From assembly GCA_032871835.1 (NCBI GenBank), contig CM065300.1, forward strand, positions 1,927,768-1,991,767: a stretch of 64,000 nt of DNA, written 5' to 3'. The translations under genes were made by a program, and so were the position numbers. The first letter of the stretch is position 1. Every line of letters starts with the position of its first letter. This DNA is from Dipteronia dyeriana (taxonomy: Eukaryota > Streptophyta > Magnoliopsida > Sapindales > Sapindaceae). The notes beneath the pieces are model-generated. The model made no database searches and was not told the DNA's origin. It worked only from the letters and a program-made list of their open reading frames with translations. Positions 1 to 12,818 of this stretch are shown in pieces.

Positions 1-1322
1 AGTATTTGTGAATTTTTTAATTATATTTTGGGTTTTATCTCCCACATGATTATCTAGATAAATATATTATTTTTTTACATCTTTTTTATATGAATAACTT
101 AAATCTATAATCTTGTAGTGTATATATAAGAGGTATATCATTGGATCGATCACATCTGATTTATCTAAGTAAATATTTATATCTATCGGAACCTTTGAGT
201 ATGATCCATTTTTTACATTTGACATCCTAAATGTCATATATATTAAAATGAAAATGTTGGAATTTTAGGTGGAATGTATATAATTATTGCAAGTAAAATT
301 GCATAAAAAGCTGAAGTTCAACCTTTTTTGTTTGCAAATACTAAGAAGAAATAAAATTCTTTCTAGATCTTTTGAAAGCTTATCTCTTTAGCAGTTAAGC
401 TTCACCTTTTATATATATATATATAATAACATTGGAAAACTCATTTGAAGAATTCAAAATATTCAAAGGTCAATTTCGTAAAATGGTCACTTTCCATGGC
501 ATGCAAAACAAAATAATATAAGAACAAAAAAAAAAGCTTAAAAAGAAGATAAAAAAATTAACCGCGTTGTAAGCGTGCGAAGAAGTTCTGGCACGTGCGA
601 GTGAGGTGCTCATCGCAGGCTGACACCAATAAAGCGTCACCTCAACTCACTCACCTGTCACCTGTCACTTGATCGCTCCTTCCTTTTCCGACATGACAAT
701 AACACCGTTAATTGACGACCATCATCCACGTTGATTCTCCTCCTCATATTATATACCTTTAAAATCTTTTTTTTTTCTTTGTTATTTATTGTTTTAAATT
801 ATTAATTATAATTTTATTTAATTAACGACTACTTGACTTGATGACGATTTACGTAAAAAATTATTGTAATTAGAAGAAGACTATTTTCTTTATCTTAATT
901 ACTAATTTGTTAATCCTTATCTTATATAAGCATATAATCTTTTCTACGACGTTAGTCTCATAATAGGTTCTTCAAGCCTCTCTCATTTATCGTATAAAAA
1001 CTCGAAATCAATGTAATATTTCAATAATAAAAAATCTTTATTAAAAATTTACATATATAAATAAAATATAACCGACTTGTCTTTTCATTTTTATTAATGG
1101 GGTTCTCATTGTTCATTGTTGTCTTAATAATTCCACACAAAAAATTATTGATATAAATGTTGGATATCTAACAATTTTTTTATTTTTTACTTTTTAAGCT
1201 ATTAAAGAGTTTGTCGATAAATATTATATCAATATTAGACCAATATTTTAAAAAAATATTATAATAATTCGAGATTTAAAAATGATAAACTTAAACTCTC
1301 AACTTCATAATATAGGTATGAG
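1..1322. other. Intergenic, no gene seen
   Basis: This is AT-rich sequence with no reading frame I can relate to a protein. A less AT-rich block at about 561-740 contains a G-box core CACGTG at 593-598 and repeated CACCTGTCA-like words, so it could be promoter or UTR sequence of a gene outside the window. No open frame or splice pattern supports a gene here. Confidence 0.5.
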
Positions 1323-2439
1323 TAGTGGTGTAAATATGGAGCGGGTCTGGATGGGCCGGCCTGTTTGGCCTGCCAAGTAATGCAGACCATACCTAGCACG
1401 GCCCGTCTGGGGGGGCGTGCCGTGCCAGACACGACCCATATTAATGGACCGTGCTGGGATTGAGGCACGCCTGGCCGGCATGCCATGCAACCGTTGGCAC
1501 GGTAGGGCGTCACGGCAGACCAAATTACTTAAAAAAATAAATAAAAAAAAAACATTTTACTTATTTAAACAAGGGTTATGAACCATGGTTCAATACTCTT
1601 CAATATCATTTTTCTAAAAATAAGATGTTTTAAAGATAAATGATATTGAAGACTATTGAACCATGGTCCATAACCCTTGTTTAGATAAGTAAGCTTTCAT
1701 TTATCTTTCCTCATTTTTATATTGGTTAGATCTCTCTTCAATTCAATGTTCTTATTTATCCGATGTGAGATATGAGATTAAATACAACTATGGTTATAAG
1801 CAATTACTATGACCAACATTGGAGAAGAATATTATGTGAATGATATTTAATGATTATATATATATGATTTTTGTTCATAGATTGGAAAGATGAAAATTAT
1901 TGTATAATAATATAATATCAATAGATGGTTTATTTGATTTTGTTAACAAAACTATTATTTAATTTTAATAGACCTCCCAACTCTCTCTATGTTTTCCATA
2001 TTTAGAGATATATATATATAAAAAATGGGTTCAAGAGAATATCATTATAATATATACTTGTATCAATTAATGAAAATGAAAATTCAATCTCACATCCCAC
2101 ATCGGATAAACAAGAGGAATGAATAGAGATATAATCTATATAAAAATGAGGAAAAAATAAAGGAAAATATACATACTTGGACAAGGTTAATGGGTCACAT
2201 CTCAATACTCTATGATATTATTAACAAATTTCATATTAAAAAAAAATCAAAGTGGGCTGGCTCGTTTGGCCCGCCTAGCCGGCATGCCCCGCCATGGCTG
2301 TGCCGGACCCCTATTTTCCAAAACGGTTTGGGCCTGGCACGACACACCCAATTGGACGTGCCGTGCCCGGCCCGTTTTGGAAAATATGCCCGGCAGGCTG
2401 TGCCAAAACAGGCTGAACCGGTCCAATTTTACACCACTA
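1323..2439. mobile_element. Non-autonomous hAT-like element, copy A
   Basis: The terminal inverted repeat starts TAGTGGTGTAAA at 1323, and its complement TTTACACCACTA ends at 2439. The flanks GGTATGAG (1315-1322) and TATATGAG (2440-2447) agree at 6 of 8 positions, as expected for an aged hAT 8-bp target duplication. About 200 bp inside each end is strikingly GC-rich, full of GGCACG and GGCCGG words (about 1340-1520 and 2250-2420), while the centre is AT-rich. The internal parts are also inverted copies of each other. No transposase frame is present. A relative in the opposite orientation lies at 50476-51473. Confidence 0.8.
1559..1690. repeat. Long foldback palindrome inside hAT copy A
   Basis: Arms of about 57 nt at 1559-1615 and 1634-1690 are reverse complements with about four mismatches, around an 18-nt loop. 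The word AACAAGGGTTATG starts the left arm and its complement ends the right arm. Only one arm of this hairpin exists in the related element at about 51190-51250, so copy A probably gained the second arm by inverted duplication. Confidence 0.85.
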
Positions 2440-2606
2440 TATATGAGGGACAAATCACTATTGAGCTAATCTGGTCTCAATTAAATGTGTTTTGAGTTGA
2501 ATAACCAAATAACAAACCCACATTGAATTATCTAAAGTGATTAATTGGTCTTAAATAAATGTGTTTTGTGTTGAACAACCAAGGAACAAAACTATATCGT
2601 TCGGAC

Positions 2607-2709
2607 ATAATGAGGTTGATCCGATGGTATATACACCGTAAGGTTGTGGATTCGAATTTTTCCTCTTTCACGAAACCCAAATCATTATAATATTTAATGA
2701 AAAAAAAAA
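2607..2709 (+). mobile_element. Possible tRNA-derived SINE fragment
   Basis: The segment has a weak A-box-like word (GATCCGATGG, about 2630), a B-box-like word (GGATTCGAATT, about 2648-2658) and an A-rich end after TTTAATG near 2700. Both boxes deviate from the pol III consensus and no target duplication was found, so this is tentative. Confidence 0.3.
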
Positions 2710-5700
2710 CATACCGTTCGACATCTCTAAATCAATTAATCTCAAATAAATATACTGGATTTGAGTTTAGATTGAAACTAAAAGAAAAACGAATCTATAA
2801 AATTCAACGTTTTACTCGATATTCTCAATTATAAATGTGTTTAAGTTGGGTAGAAAAATCAAAGAACAAAACCATATATATCGTCCAACATCTAAATCGA
2901 ATAACACAAAAAAGTAAATAAATAAATCCACATCTAATTCATTGACGTTACATATAATTGACCATTCAATTTCTTAATTTCCCGGTGATTGCTTTTACTT
3001 GCTTGATTAGTTGCCATCAAAAAACTTGCTAGAGAAGTGAACCCCAAAAAGAAACCAAACCATGCGTGACCCCAAAAAAGAATATATATTATTATTGATT
3101 ATTGAACAACTTTTCGATCAATGGACCCCCCCAATAATCTCTCTCTCTCATGCATGGACAAAAAATCATGCATCATATATATTCGTATAAATACAAATAA
3201 AAAGCCTTCACACATTCCACTAAAAATGATGGATCGGCCAGTACTTCTATGATGATTTTCACACATACACAAACACTAATTACAATGGTCATTAATCTCC
3301 GGTACAAACTTGTTTCTACGGAAAATAATTCCAAAGACTTTTATGTCAATTCTATATATCAAGAGTAATGATTTTTGGGATATTATTATCATCTCATCGA
3401 ATCGATTCTAATTTACTTACATAAAATTATGAAATTGGTTTCATAATATTATATGACTTATTTTTTTACCCGATATTATGTAACCAGAATTGATCCTATA
3501 ACCGTTTTTTCAGTATCCAATTGAAGAATTATTATTATTATATAATAAATATATTTTTTAATAATTAATTAATAATGCATCCCTTGGGCGAACTATCTTC
3601 GTTTTCAAAGAGGGTCCCCAATCCCCATTATCGTCTCTAGCTATATACACAGAACTGTGGGGTATAGTACAGGTAAAAAACAGACAGTGATGGCCATGGG
3701 TCTCACACACGTGTCAGATCATGTTCGTTTGCTTTGATGATTCGCCCTTTTGGCAGTACCCACGTGTCAAATCAGACGGCTCTGGTTGCTTAACTGGCTG
3801 TGCCTTGATTTTCTTTGAAAGCACATGCACTTTTACGCGGTTTTAGTATATTCCTGGCTAGGGTTTGCTTCCGATACACGTTCTTTGTATGTATCCCTCT
3901 TCTGTTTTTCTTCTTTTGGGTCCTTTTTTTCATGAATAATATCATTCTCTTATCGTTTTTATGTGGACCAAAAAATAAATCAAAGCCGAGATGATCTAGG
4001 ATCCCGGACGAAAATCGATTTACAAACATTACTTAATACGTTCAATAATGTGAATATGAAATCGAATTATGTACGAAAAAATGATTGATTCTCATTGAAT
4101 TGAACAAAAAATAGGTACAGATGAATAATTTATGTGTTTTAATTTTTTTAATTAAAACATTTTACAATTATTAATTATAAGTCGATTTAACAGTAACTTT
4201 AAATATTTGATCATGTATTAAAAATAACACTATGTGAAATACTTATAAAGTTAGATCCACGTTTTAGAAAATTCAAACATTTAAACCAGAAAAAATTAAC
4301 GTTATCTAGGACTAGATCAATGTCACTTTTTACATGGAAATACTATAAGAAAAAAGTTTGAATATCATGAACATAATCAGGAAAAAGGTACTTTTATAAA
4401 TCTTATAAAACTATATCATCATCTCCCCTTTATAAAAAAAACCCTAAAAAGTTAAAAATGAAACATAACTATATAAGTATATATATTTATATATCGATAA
4501 TAATATATAATTTTCTTTTAATACCAATTAATGAGTACTGCAAAACGCATATATATATCAGAGAAGTTACTTCAAAGTTAAGCTTCAAAACGACCAAAAA
4601 TGGTAATGTGTAAACAACTATAAATAGATCGGAACACCAACTCATCAATTCAGATACACAACTAATTTTTAACAGAGCGGTTTTTGACTCTGGTCTTTTG
4701 TTTACAAAAGTCTAAGGCTGTACTGGGGAGGCTGACATGACCATATCATATATCATAATACATGTATTGGGATCCAAATTCTCAAAGAGGCAGTGGTCAA
4801 AAGTCAAAGCTTTGAATAATTGTTTGTTCAACCAAACAACAACCGACGTGGAAGCTAAGTCATTATTAATTATTTACATAAAGGTCATATATATATATAT
4901 ATATTATGGTCCTTATTTTCCTCTTGCATGGTCTCATTTTGTTAAGCTTTGCACATGGTTTTGCCACAATTTCACATGCTATGGATTTCCTTCTAATTAA
5001 TTCCGTAATCTCTTAATATCATTTTAATTTATTGTTCTTGTTGGTTGATCTTATCCTATATATGTTGCATACTTGTATATATAATATACAGTGGTCTTCA
5101 TTCGATTTAAACGCTTGCATATCTTAAAACACGGATTAAAAACAGTTCAATATGTTTCGAGAGTAATTTTATGTTAGATTTTCTTAAATGAAAACAGGTT
5201 GATTACATTTATAAGAGAAATGCGAAACCTCAATGAAACAAAAAGGTTAATTAAAGATTCTGTATCTGATCTATTTGATGAATTTAAATAGAGAGGACCA
5301 AAAGAATCATTAGGGTTTTGCCTAGTTGAAACATTTGTGTTCTCTAGATAAAGTCATCAGAGTATAAATATTAATTGATCTCCAACTGCCTCGTTTAAGC
5401 TTTCGAAACTGTTGATTAATTAATTGATTAACATATATAATTATTCTTATATAAAATAATGTTTTGGTTGCAGGGAATTTTCAGTGGCCATAGCTACAGA
5501 ATCATTGTTTTTGACTAATTATTTATTAAAAACTACTTGCAAACTGCTTAAATCGTTATTCTATAAACGGCCATTTCTATTATAAATTGAAACTTTTGAA
5601 AATGCTTATTTGAATAGTGCTTTTGTATCAGTAGCAGTTCCTCATAACAAAAATATTGTCTGGTAGCACAGCTTTTGGAAAGCATTCTAGCTATTTATGT

Positions 5701-6542
5701 AAAGAAAATCTATGAAAGTTATACAGGTGCATTCATCTTTGAAGTAATAAATACTTAAATTTAAAAACAATTAAAAATAATTTCGGGTTTACATAAGGGA
5801 GATATATACAACACGGAACTCACAACCTCAATGGTCTAGATATGAGGGGCATATGGGGAGAATCACTAAATAATTAACCTTATCTGATCAAAATACTAAT
5901 TACTTGAATCCAATATATAATTATTTGACTTTCAAGTTCATGTATGTACATGATTTGAGAATTTTCAAAAATAAGTCTACAACAAATTAATATAAATCTA
6001 TAGGTTTAATTTGACTTAATTAACATTGTTATTATATTGTAGACTATATATATATTTATAGTTATAGTATGAAAGCAAATATTATTCTTTGAATACCAAA
6101 TTTGGAACATTAGTTAATTAATTAACTAAATCTATACCAATCCTTTTATATATATATATATATATAATCTATACCGATCTGTTGAGTTAATTACTTCTCG
6201 ACCCGTCATGGATTTTATTCTTATACATAGATTAATTAATATTAATATACCTACATGAAGAATTGCGGTGGTTTCTAACGATACATACATATTCTAAGAC
6301 CAAAGTTTGATTAATTATTAATTGATTTAAATAATTAAATAATTAAGCCTATTATAATCTAGAAATGTCACAAATTGATTTAATAAATGATTCCTCTTCT
6401 AGATTAATGTTGACATCATCCACTAATGGAGGTTTTAAAATTTAATTAATTATATATACTTCCATGCTTGTGACTACGTATAATATTATTATGAAACAAA
6501 GTTGGATTCTAGAGAGAACAACTACTTATTCCTTTTCTTCAT

Positions 6543-6573
<31 letters not shown>

Positions 6574-7535
6574 TCAATTTAATTATTTTCCAAGTGCGAT
6601 CCTTGCTAAATTTTCTCTTTATTTGATGGGATTAAGTATCTAATTATTTATTATTCCTATTCGAGGTTTACTGGAACCTAACCAAATCAATCACAACTCC
6701 AGTTATAATGGAAAGATCTTCCAAGACTTTACGATTTATCGAACAAATATGATATTTCAACTCATGAAAAGTGGCGGTGTCGTGCTCAACCGTATTTTGT
6801 TAAGGGTGGTTGTGGTGTACGTAACTGAGACTTGAACTTATCTAAGTCTTAGGGTGGGGTTCATCTTATTGGTAGCAATCCGTCTCGCGCTCTCTCTCTC
6901 TCTTTATTATGTGAGACTAGAGTCGATTATAGTCAACCCAAACACCCGAATTAGACCTCCACCAAGGTCTTGTTGATTTTAGAACCTTTGTATATTTATT
7001 TAATATTGGAGGTGGGGCAATGGGGCTTGGTTTAGACCTAGTCAACAATGGTTAATTTGGGGAATATTTGGAGATATTTTCGACGGAGTCTTTCTTAGTG
7101 CAGAAGTTGGTACTTTATTTTGATTCAGATATTAAATTTCATCTATCAAATGCAATTGTACAAAAGTTAATTAGCTTGTCTTTTATCGAATTACTTACTT
7201 TAAAGGATACGACATCTCTACCTAGGAATTTTCATTTGTTTGATGTGAAAAATGAAGTTATTAGCATGTATCGGTGTAAGGATTGAGTAATATCATACAC
7301 ATTTTATAAGTATATGTGAAGATAGATGTTCGGATTACGTTCTTAATGGGTCCTGTTAAATCTTTAACCTGTTCAATAAGAATTTGGTTTTGAAAAAAAA
7401 AATGTATGCAAAAAGAAATTACATGGAATGTTCCAAAGCTTGGTTTTGTCATAAATTATCTCCTAATCTCTAACATTAGGTCACCTAAAACATGTTCTTT
7501 TTTAGCACGTTGAATCAAATCAATAGCCCTTTTAA
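2710..7535. other. Gene-free AT-rich stretch
   Basis: No coding exon could be recognised. The open frames at 4737-5000 and 7068-7286 have no recognisable motif, no exon partners and AT-driven composition. The stretch holds several short TA microsatellites (for example about 6145-6170 and 6542-6569), a CT-rich patch near 6885-6905, and a promoter-like block around 3600-3950 described separately. Confidence 0.5.
3660..3790. promoter_or_regulatory. Pair of ABRE/G-box motifs without an assigned gene
   Basis: Two copies of CACGTGTC occur at 3708-3715 and 3761-3768, 53 bp apart, in a locally less AT-rich block. CACGTGTC contains the ACGTGTC core bound by ABF/AREB bZIP proteins, and ABREs typically act in pairs. 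No gene follows within several kilobases in either direction, so the target is unknown. It could serve a non-coding transcript or be the relic of a lost gene. Confidence 0.35.
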
Positions 7536-8231
7536 TAGACCTGACAATTTGGTTCACGACACGATGGGTCGATACGAACACAACGAATTTGGGTTGGGTT
7601 GGGTTGGGTTGGGTTGGGTTGGGTGGAGCTAAATGGGTTCGGGTTGATAAACGAGTTGACCCGTTTAATAAACGGGTTGGGTCAGGTTTTATAAACGGGT
7701 TAACGGGTTGACACGACTAGTTTGAGAAAAATGTGTAATTTAAATTAATTGGGGGAATACTTGCAACAACAATTATAGTTCAGTGATAAATAACTAATTT
7801 TTGTATTGTTTTAACTTTTAGCTTGTAATTGCTAATCGTTTATGGAATACGAAGTTTGAAGACCTCAACAGTTGAACTATCGGTATTTATTTATCGTTTT
7901 TATTAGTTTTAATTATTTTGTTTTTTATATATTCTATCTTTTGTGGATTGTATAAACTTTATAGTCTTTTTTTGGTTCGTCTAAATTGAGATGTGGTTTA
8001 GTTGGTTATTATATTAGTTTTTTAAGAATATGTTTAGTTTATATTTATATTATGTTTTTAATAACTATTAATATTGAAAAAAAAATTATAAACAGATTAA
8101 ACGGATCGTATTGGGTTACACGTTTACTAAATGGATTTGATCAGGTTTGAAAAATTCAACCCATTTAATAAACGGGTTGACCCGATCAGGTTTGATCCAA
8201 CCCGACCCACGAACCCGTTTTGTCATGTCTA
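7536..8231. mobile_element. Non-autonomous hAT-like element with exact 8-bp duplication
   Basis: A perfect duplication CCTTTTAA flanks the element (7528-7535 and 8232-8239). The ends are TAGACCTGACAA at the left and, read inward from the right, TAGACATGACAA. Subterminal sequence repeats AACGGGTTGACCCG-type words on both sides, a pattern typical of hAT transposase-binding regions. The left side contains a run of GGGTT pentamers (7591-7624). The centre is AT-rich with no transposase. The exact duplication suggests this is one of the younger insertions here. Confidence 0.9.
7591..7624 (+). repeat. (GGGTT)n pentanucleotide run
   Basis: About seven consecutive GGGTT units sit inside the left subterminal region of the hAT-like element. 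Runs of four or more GGG separated by two bases meet the usual G-quadruplex definition. The run is probably an expansion of the element's own subterminal GGGTT words. Confidence 0.95.
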
Positions 8232-8239
8232 CCTTTTAA

Positions 8240-10563
8240 CTTGCAAAAAAATATCGAAAAAGAAAAGCTCATGTACAAGATTTGAAGAACCGGCAACTAA
8301 AAGTGTAATAAAAATCGAGAATTGTTCTTTGTAAAAACGCCTAATAACTTTTTTCAAAAAATAAAAAATAAAAATTTCTTTAAAACCCTATTTATAAGAG
8401 AAATTTACATCTATTTTACAAACGAAGCAGATATGCTTTTAATTAATTAAATCCATTAATGAAAATTCAACAAATCCATTGAAACTCCAGTCTTATAATC
8501 TTAAATACAAAGGCATGTAAAAAAATAAATAAATTTAATCACTATAAATTCCATTTATAGAAGGATAACGGTGAACCCAAATAGAAAGCCACATAAACAT
8601 CGTATAAAAACATCTTCAATAACTTGTAAAAAAAAAAGATGACACGTATGATTAATAGATATTCTATTAAAAAAAAATCAATGCAGTCGTACATATTCAA
8701 TCTCAAACTAACGTGGTAAAAAAAATTATATATTATCAATATGACCGTTCACTTTCAAACGGTTTATTACACAACCTTTTTTTAGATTGATTAAGTAAAC
8801 ATTTATAATTTATATTAATTTTTTATTTATTTTTGATAAAATAATAAAAAATAAAAAATAAAATTAGACTCGTTATTAAAATAAGATATGTTTTAAACGA
8901 AAGTATTGGAAACCAAATTTTAAATTGATTATATATAAAGTCTAAATTTATACCATACAAAAAACAAGTGTTTTGATTTTGTTGTCACGTTAACAATAAT
9001 TCATATACAAATCACTTTTGTTTTGAATATGCTCTAAAGAATAATCGGGTATGAATCCGAATCCGAATCCAAATTCGAATATGAATCCGAACGGGATCGA
9101 CCCAAACCCAACCTGTTGACTTTATAAAAAAAATCTGGTTGCTAGTTTCGTGAATGGGAAATTCACCAGCGTTGATTGCGGCAATGTTGAGTTGCTTTAA
9201 TAATAATAATTTTTTAATTTAGACTTCAAAATTAATTAATTTTTTTATAGAAAAAATATATATATATATGGGATTGAGTTTGAGATCTTGGCCGCACATG
9301 AGAAGTCAAAGTCAAAAGAATTGATGATTATATTAAAAAATTTGGTAAGGCTAAAACGCGTAGCACACAAATGGACAAAACAACTTTAATTTTTACAAAA
9401 AAAATAATATATATATTAAAAATAAAAAATGAAAACTTTGTGAGTGAATGGAGACAAATCACCCTCGTTTTGCGTGCACATCTGCTGATTCCTTACCCTT
9501 TCTTGAGCTTTGATTGCATGCATTCTATGGTGAATTCCAAAATAAAATTCAGGTAGTTGAATGTAAAATATATAATATCATACATAAAATATGTGTATAT
9601 ATTGCTAACACATATATGAAGTAAAATGTTACATATGTAAAGTTGAACGTAAGTTAGGGTTTTACTATGGTCTTTTACTTTTATTAACATATCACTTTTA
9701 TGCTAGATACATATTAAATAGTATATATAAATGAAAATAAAATTTATGATCAATACCATCCATGTGAAATTGACTAACGAAGTTGAACATATTTTTTAAA
9801 ATAATCTTATAATCAAGAGTTAAAATATAAAATAAGATTGAAACATTGGATAAAATTCATCTAATTAGTTGGTATTGATTAATTAGTATCGATAACTTAA
9901 AATAAATCTTGACTACTAATCACTTTTGTTTTTTTAGATCAAATTGTTTCATCATCAAATTAATGAACTAAATTAATGAAGTTTTTTAATAATAAATTTG
10001 ATACATATTCGATTCAATCTCTTATAATTGAGGTTAGATTCTACTTTAAGTCCGACAAAAAGTGATTGAAAATTATATAATATCTAAACCAATCACTAGA
10101 ATAGGTTGATCAAACTTTTTACAAAACTCTTTAACTGTTAACCAATCTAAATTATCATTGATGTATACTTTATATATTACAATGATCATGATACAAATAT
10201 AGTTATTAATTCTCTAATTAGATTAATTTTAAACAAAATTTTAAAACCGAAATTATATAACGTTATGGACCGAACAAACATAACTAAAGAAGTACTTTGT
10301 ATATAGTATTTGTTTATAGTATTCATGTGTGAATGAATTACAAAAATTGCGGAAAGGATTTATTTTATCGATCTGAATAATATTTATTGTCTTAGTTATC
10401 ATTATGATTGATTTTGTAGTTTCTCACATCACACCACTATTATTAATCAATTAACAGTAAATTAAATATAATTTATTTTTTCTTCATGAAGTCATCTCTA
10501 TCATGAAAGAAATCTACTCCCGCGACATAATTGCAAGTATTCAGGCAGCCAAATCTCTGTAAA

Positions 10564-10603
<40 letters not shown>

Positions 10604-12600
10604 GATCATAGTGGGGATTACAAAACAGAAAATCCATCAAGCTCATTTTTTTTTAAAGGTTTTTATACTATCATAATATGAGAAAAGTATATATACACAA
10701 ACTTTGGATACGTAATCTTTAAATTTGTGATATTATTTGTAAAAATTTTGAGGGTATTGTTAATGTTATATGAAGTAAATTGTTATGTACTTATATGTGC
10801 ATGTAAAACATGAACCCACCAAGCTGATGTCATTATCGGTGTATAATGCGAGCATAATATAACAAAAATATTTATATATATATATTAAATACAAGAGGCT
10901 TATAAAAAGAAATGTATAAATACACACCCACAAAAAAAAATGTAGAATGTCAACATGAAAAATGGAAGGAGATGTTGGGCATAGCATAGATAGATTGTTT
11001 GACTATTTGAAGGAGTCAAATCATCTGATAGAGAGAAATGGGGACAATCAATTATATCAAATGGGTCCCATTTTTTTTTTTAAAAAAATAAAAATTAAGG
11101 GTCAACTATATTGTGAATTTTGACCTTTGTAGTTTGCTTTGTAATCACAATTCACAGTCCACATCTGATCTGCAATCATCATCATCGTCTTCTTCTTCTT
11201 CTTCTTCTTCTTCTTTGACTGTCATCATCATCTTCCATGCAAGAAGAAGCTTGAAGCTCTAGGTTATGGTTGACACTTGACAGTGACAATTACATGGTCC
11301 ACAGGGAACACAATTTGTTTTTGTTTCATTCATTAGGCAATAAAATTATTGGGAAATGTATGGTCCGAAGCACCCGGTATTCAGACGTAATTAAAGACAC
11401 TTAAATATGATCGCGATGCCTTCATTGACAGAGACAGACACTTAATATATAGCCATTGGATCCTTACCGATATAGTCCTATTCGCCTGAAAGCGAGATTT
11501 TAACAAACTGGATCTGCCACCATGCTTCCTGTTGGACTTGACGGTAAGATGACATGTGTTCATGTGTTTCTTACCACCCAAGTTCAAGCCACAGCTTGTA
11601 GCATCGTCAATAATAAAAATAAAAAAAAATGGATCTGGCTGTATTTTAAATCAAAGTAGTATTAACTTGTGGTATAAAATGAAATTATGTATTTATTATT
11701 CTTAATCATAATAAATGTATAAACAAAAAATACTATAAAAAAAAAAAAAGGTTTTTGGAATATACCATGCAATGATTATGGACTCTAGTTTGCTGTACAG
11801 ACTTCGAAAGATTGTATTCGGTTGCATGCATCATAGCTCATGCCCATAAAGGCCCGGTACAAAAACGAAGATTGCAATTGCATTTTGTTTTTGTTTTTAC
11901 GTACTGTTTGATCTCATCAGGTCTCGATAGAATCCTTACCCGATTGATTGATATCAAAGTAAAACTTCGGAAAGAAAAAAAAAACATAAACTGAAGTTAC
12001 AAAAATTGCCACCACAGTTCAAGGTTCAATTTCATGTCAAGAAACGGAAAAATTGCTGTGTTTGACAGAACTCAAGCACAAGTTTACCAAACTGATGCGC
12101 AAGAGTCAAAAAAGAAACAAATTTTGGCAAAATAATTCAAACATCAGCTCCTAATTCTCCATTATCTGCAAGTATTATCTTCAAAATATGTAATCATTTC
12201 ATTAGTTGACTAAACCATTGAATTAAGGTTCACATAATGTCATTTCTGACTAATAAAATGCAATCCTATAATAGAAAAGACATCCGGATTTTGAGGAAGG
12301 ACAAGACGGAGCTGACATCAACGATTACGATTTAAGACCCCATGATCTGACACCTCATTCCTTCTTTTCGCGCAGTTTTGCCGACACAGATTTTGAAGAT
12401 TTTGATGTTTAAACATGGTCTAGGTGAAATCTCATTTGGCATCAATTAACGTAAACATAACATAATCCAATGAAAATCGAACAACTGATTCACAAACCAA
12501 AGTTCACAACACATAACACGCCCTAAAAATTGCAATCGATACAGGTAACAGAAGCCAAAAAGTTCTACCTTGTTGTGAATCAAAACTGGTCCTAGTGATA
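8240..12600. other. Gene-free stretch
   Basis: No gene is supported. Simple repeats include (ATT)n at 10564-10602 and (CTT)n at about 11186-11215. Repeated AATCCGAATCCG words at about 9053-9095 resemble hAT subterminal motifs, but no paired terminus was found. An open frame on the minus strand at 11381-11587 is less AT-rich than its surroundings and could be an exon relic, but I cannot identify it. The last few hundred bases upstream of 12819 may include the 3' UTR of prefoldin 3. Confidence 0.5.
10564..10602. repeat. (ATT)n microsatellite
   Basis: About 13 consecutive ATT units lie in gene-free sequence. Confidence 0.95.
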
Positions 12601-12818
12601 TAAAGGTTCTCCTCCGCAATATATATGCTTCACCGAGCCAGAATCAGGAGTTGAAAGAGTAGATGTGGAGGGAACCAATAGAATATAATTTTAAACACTA
12701 GAAATACAAAGTCAATCCATCTCGCTAAACAAAGTAACAAAACAGATTAGGATCATTACTCTCAACTAGTAAAACACATGCGGCCACCTTTGCATCTGGG
12801 GTGTAATGAAAATTTGTT

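Noticed and set aside
11381..11587. A minus-strand open frame of lower AT content that could be an exon.
   Set aside because: No domain, no neighbouring exon and no convincing splice sites. The codon pattern does not match a family I know.
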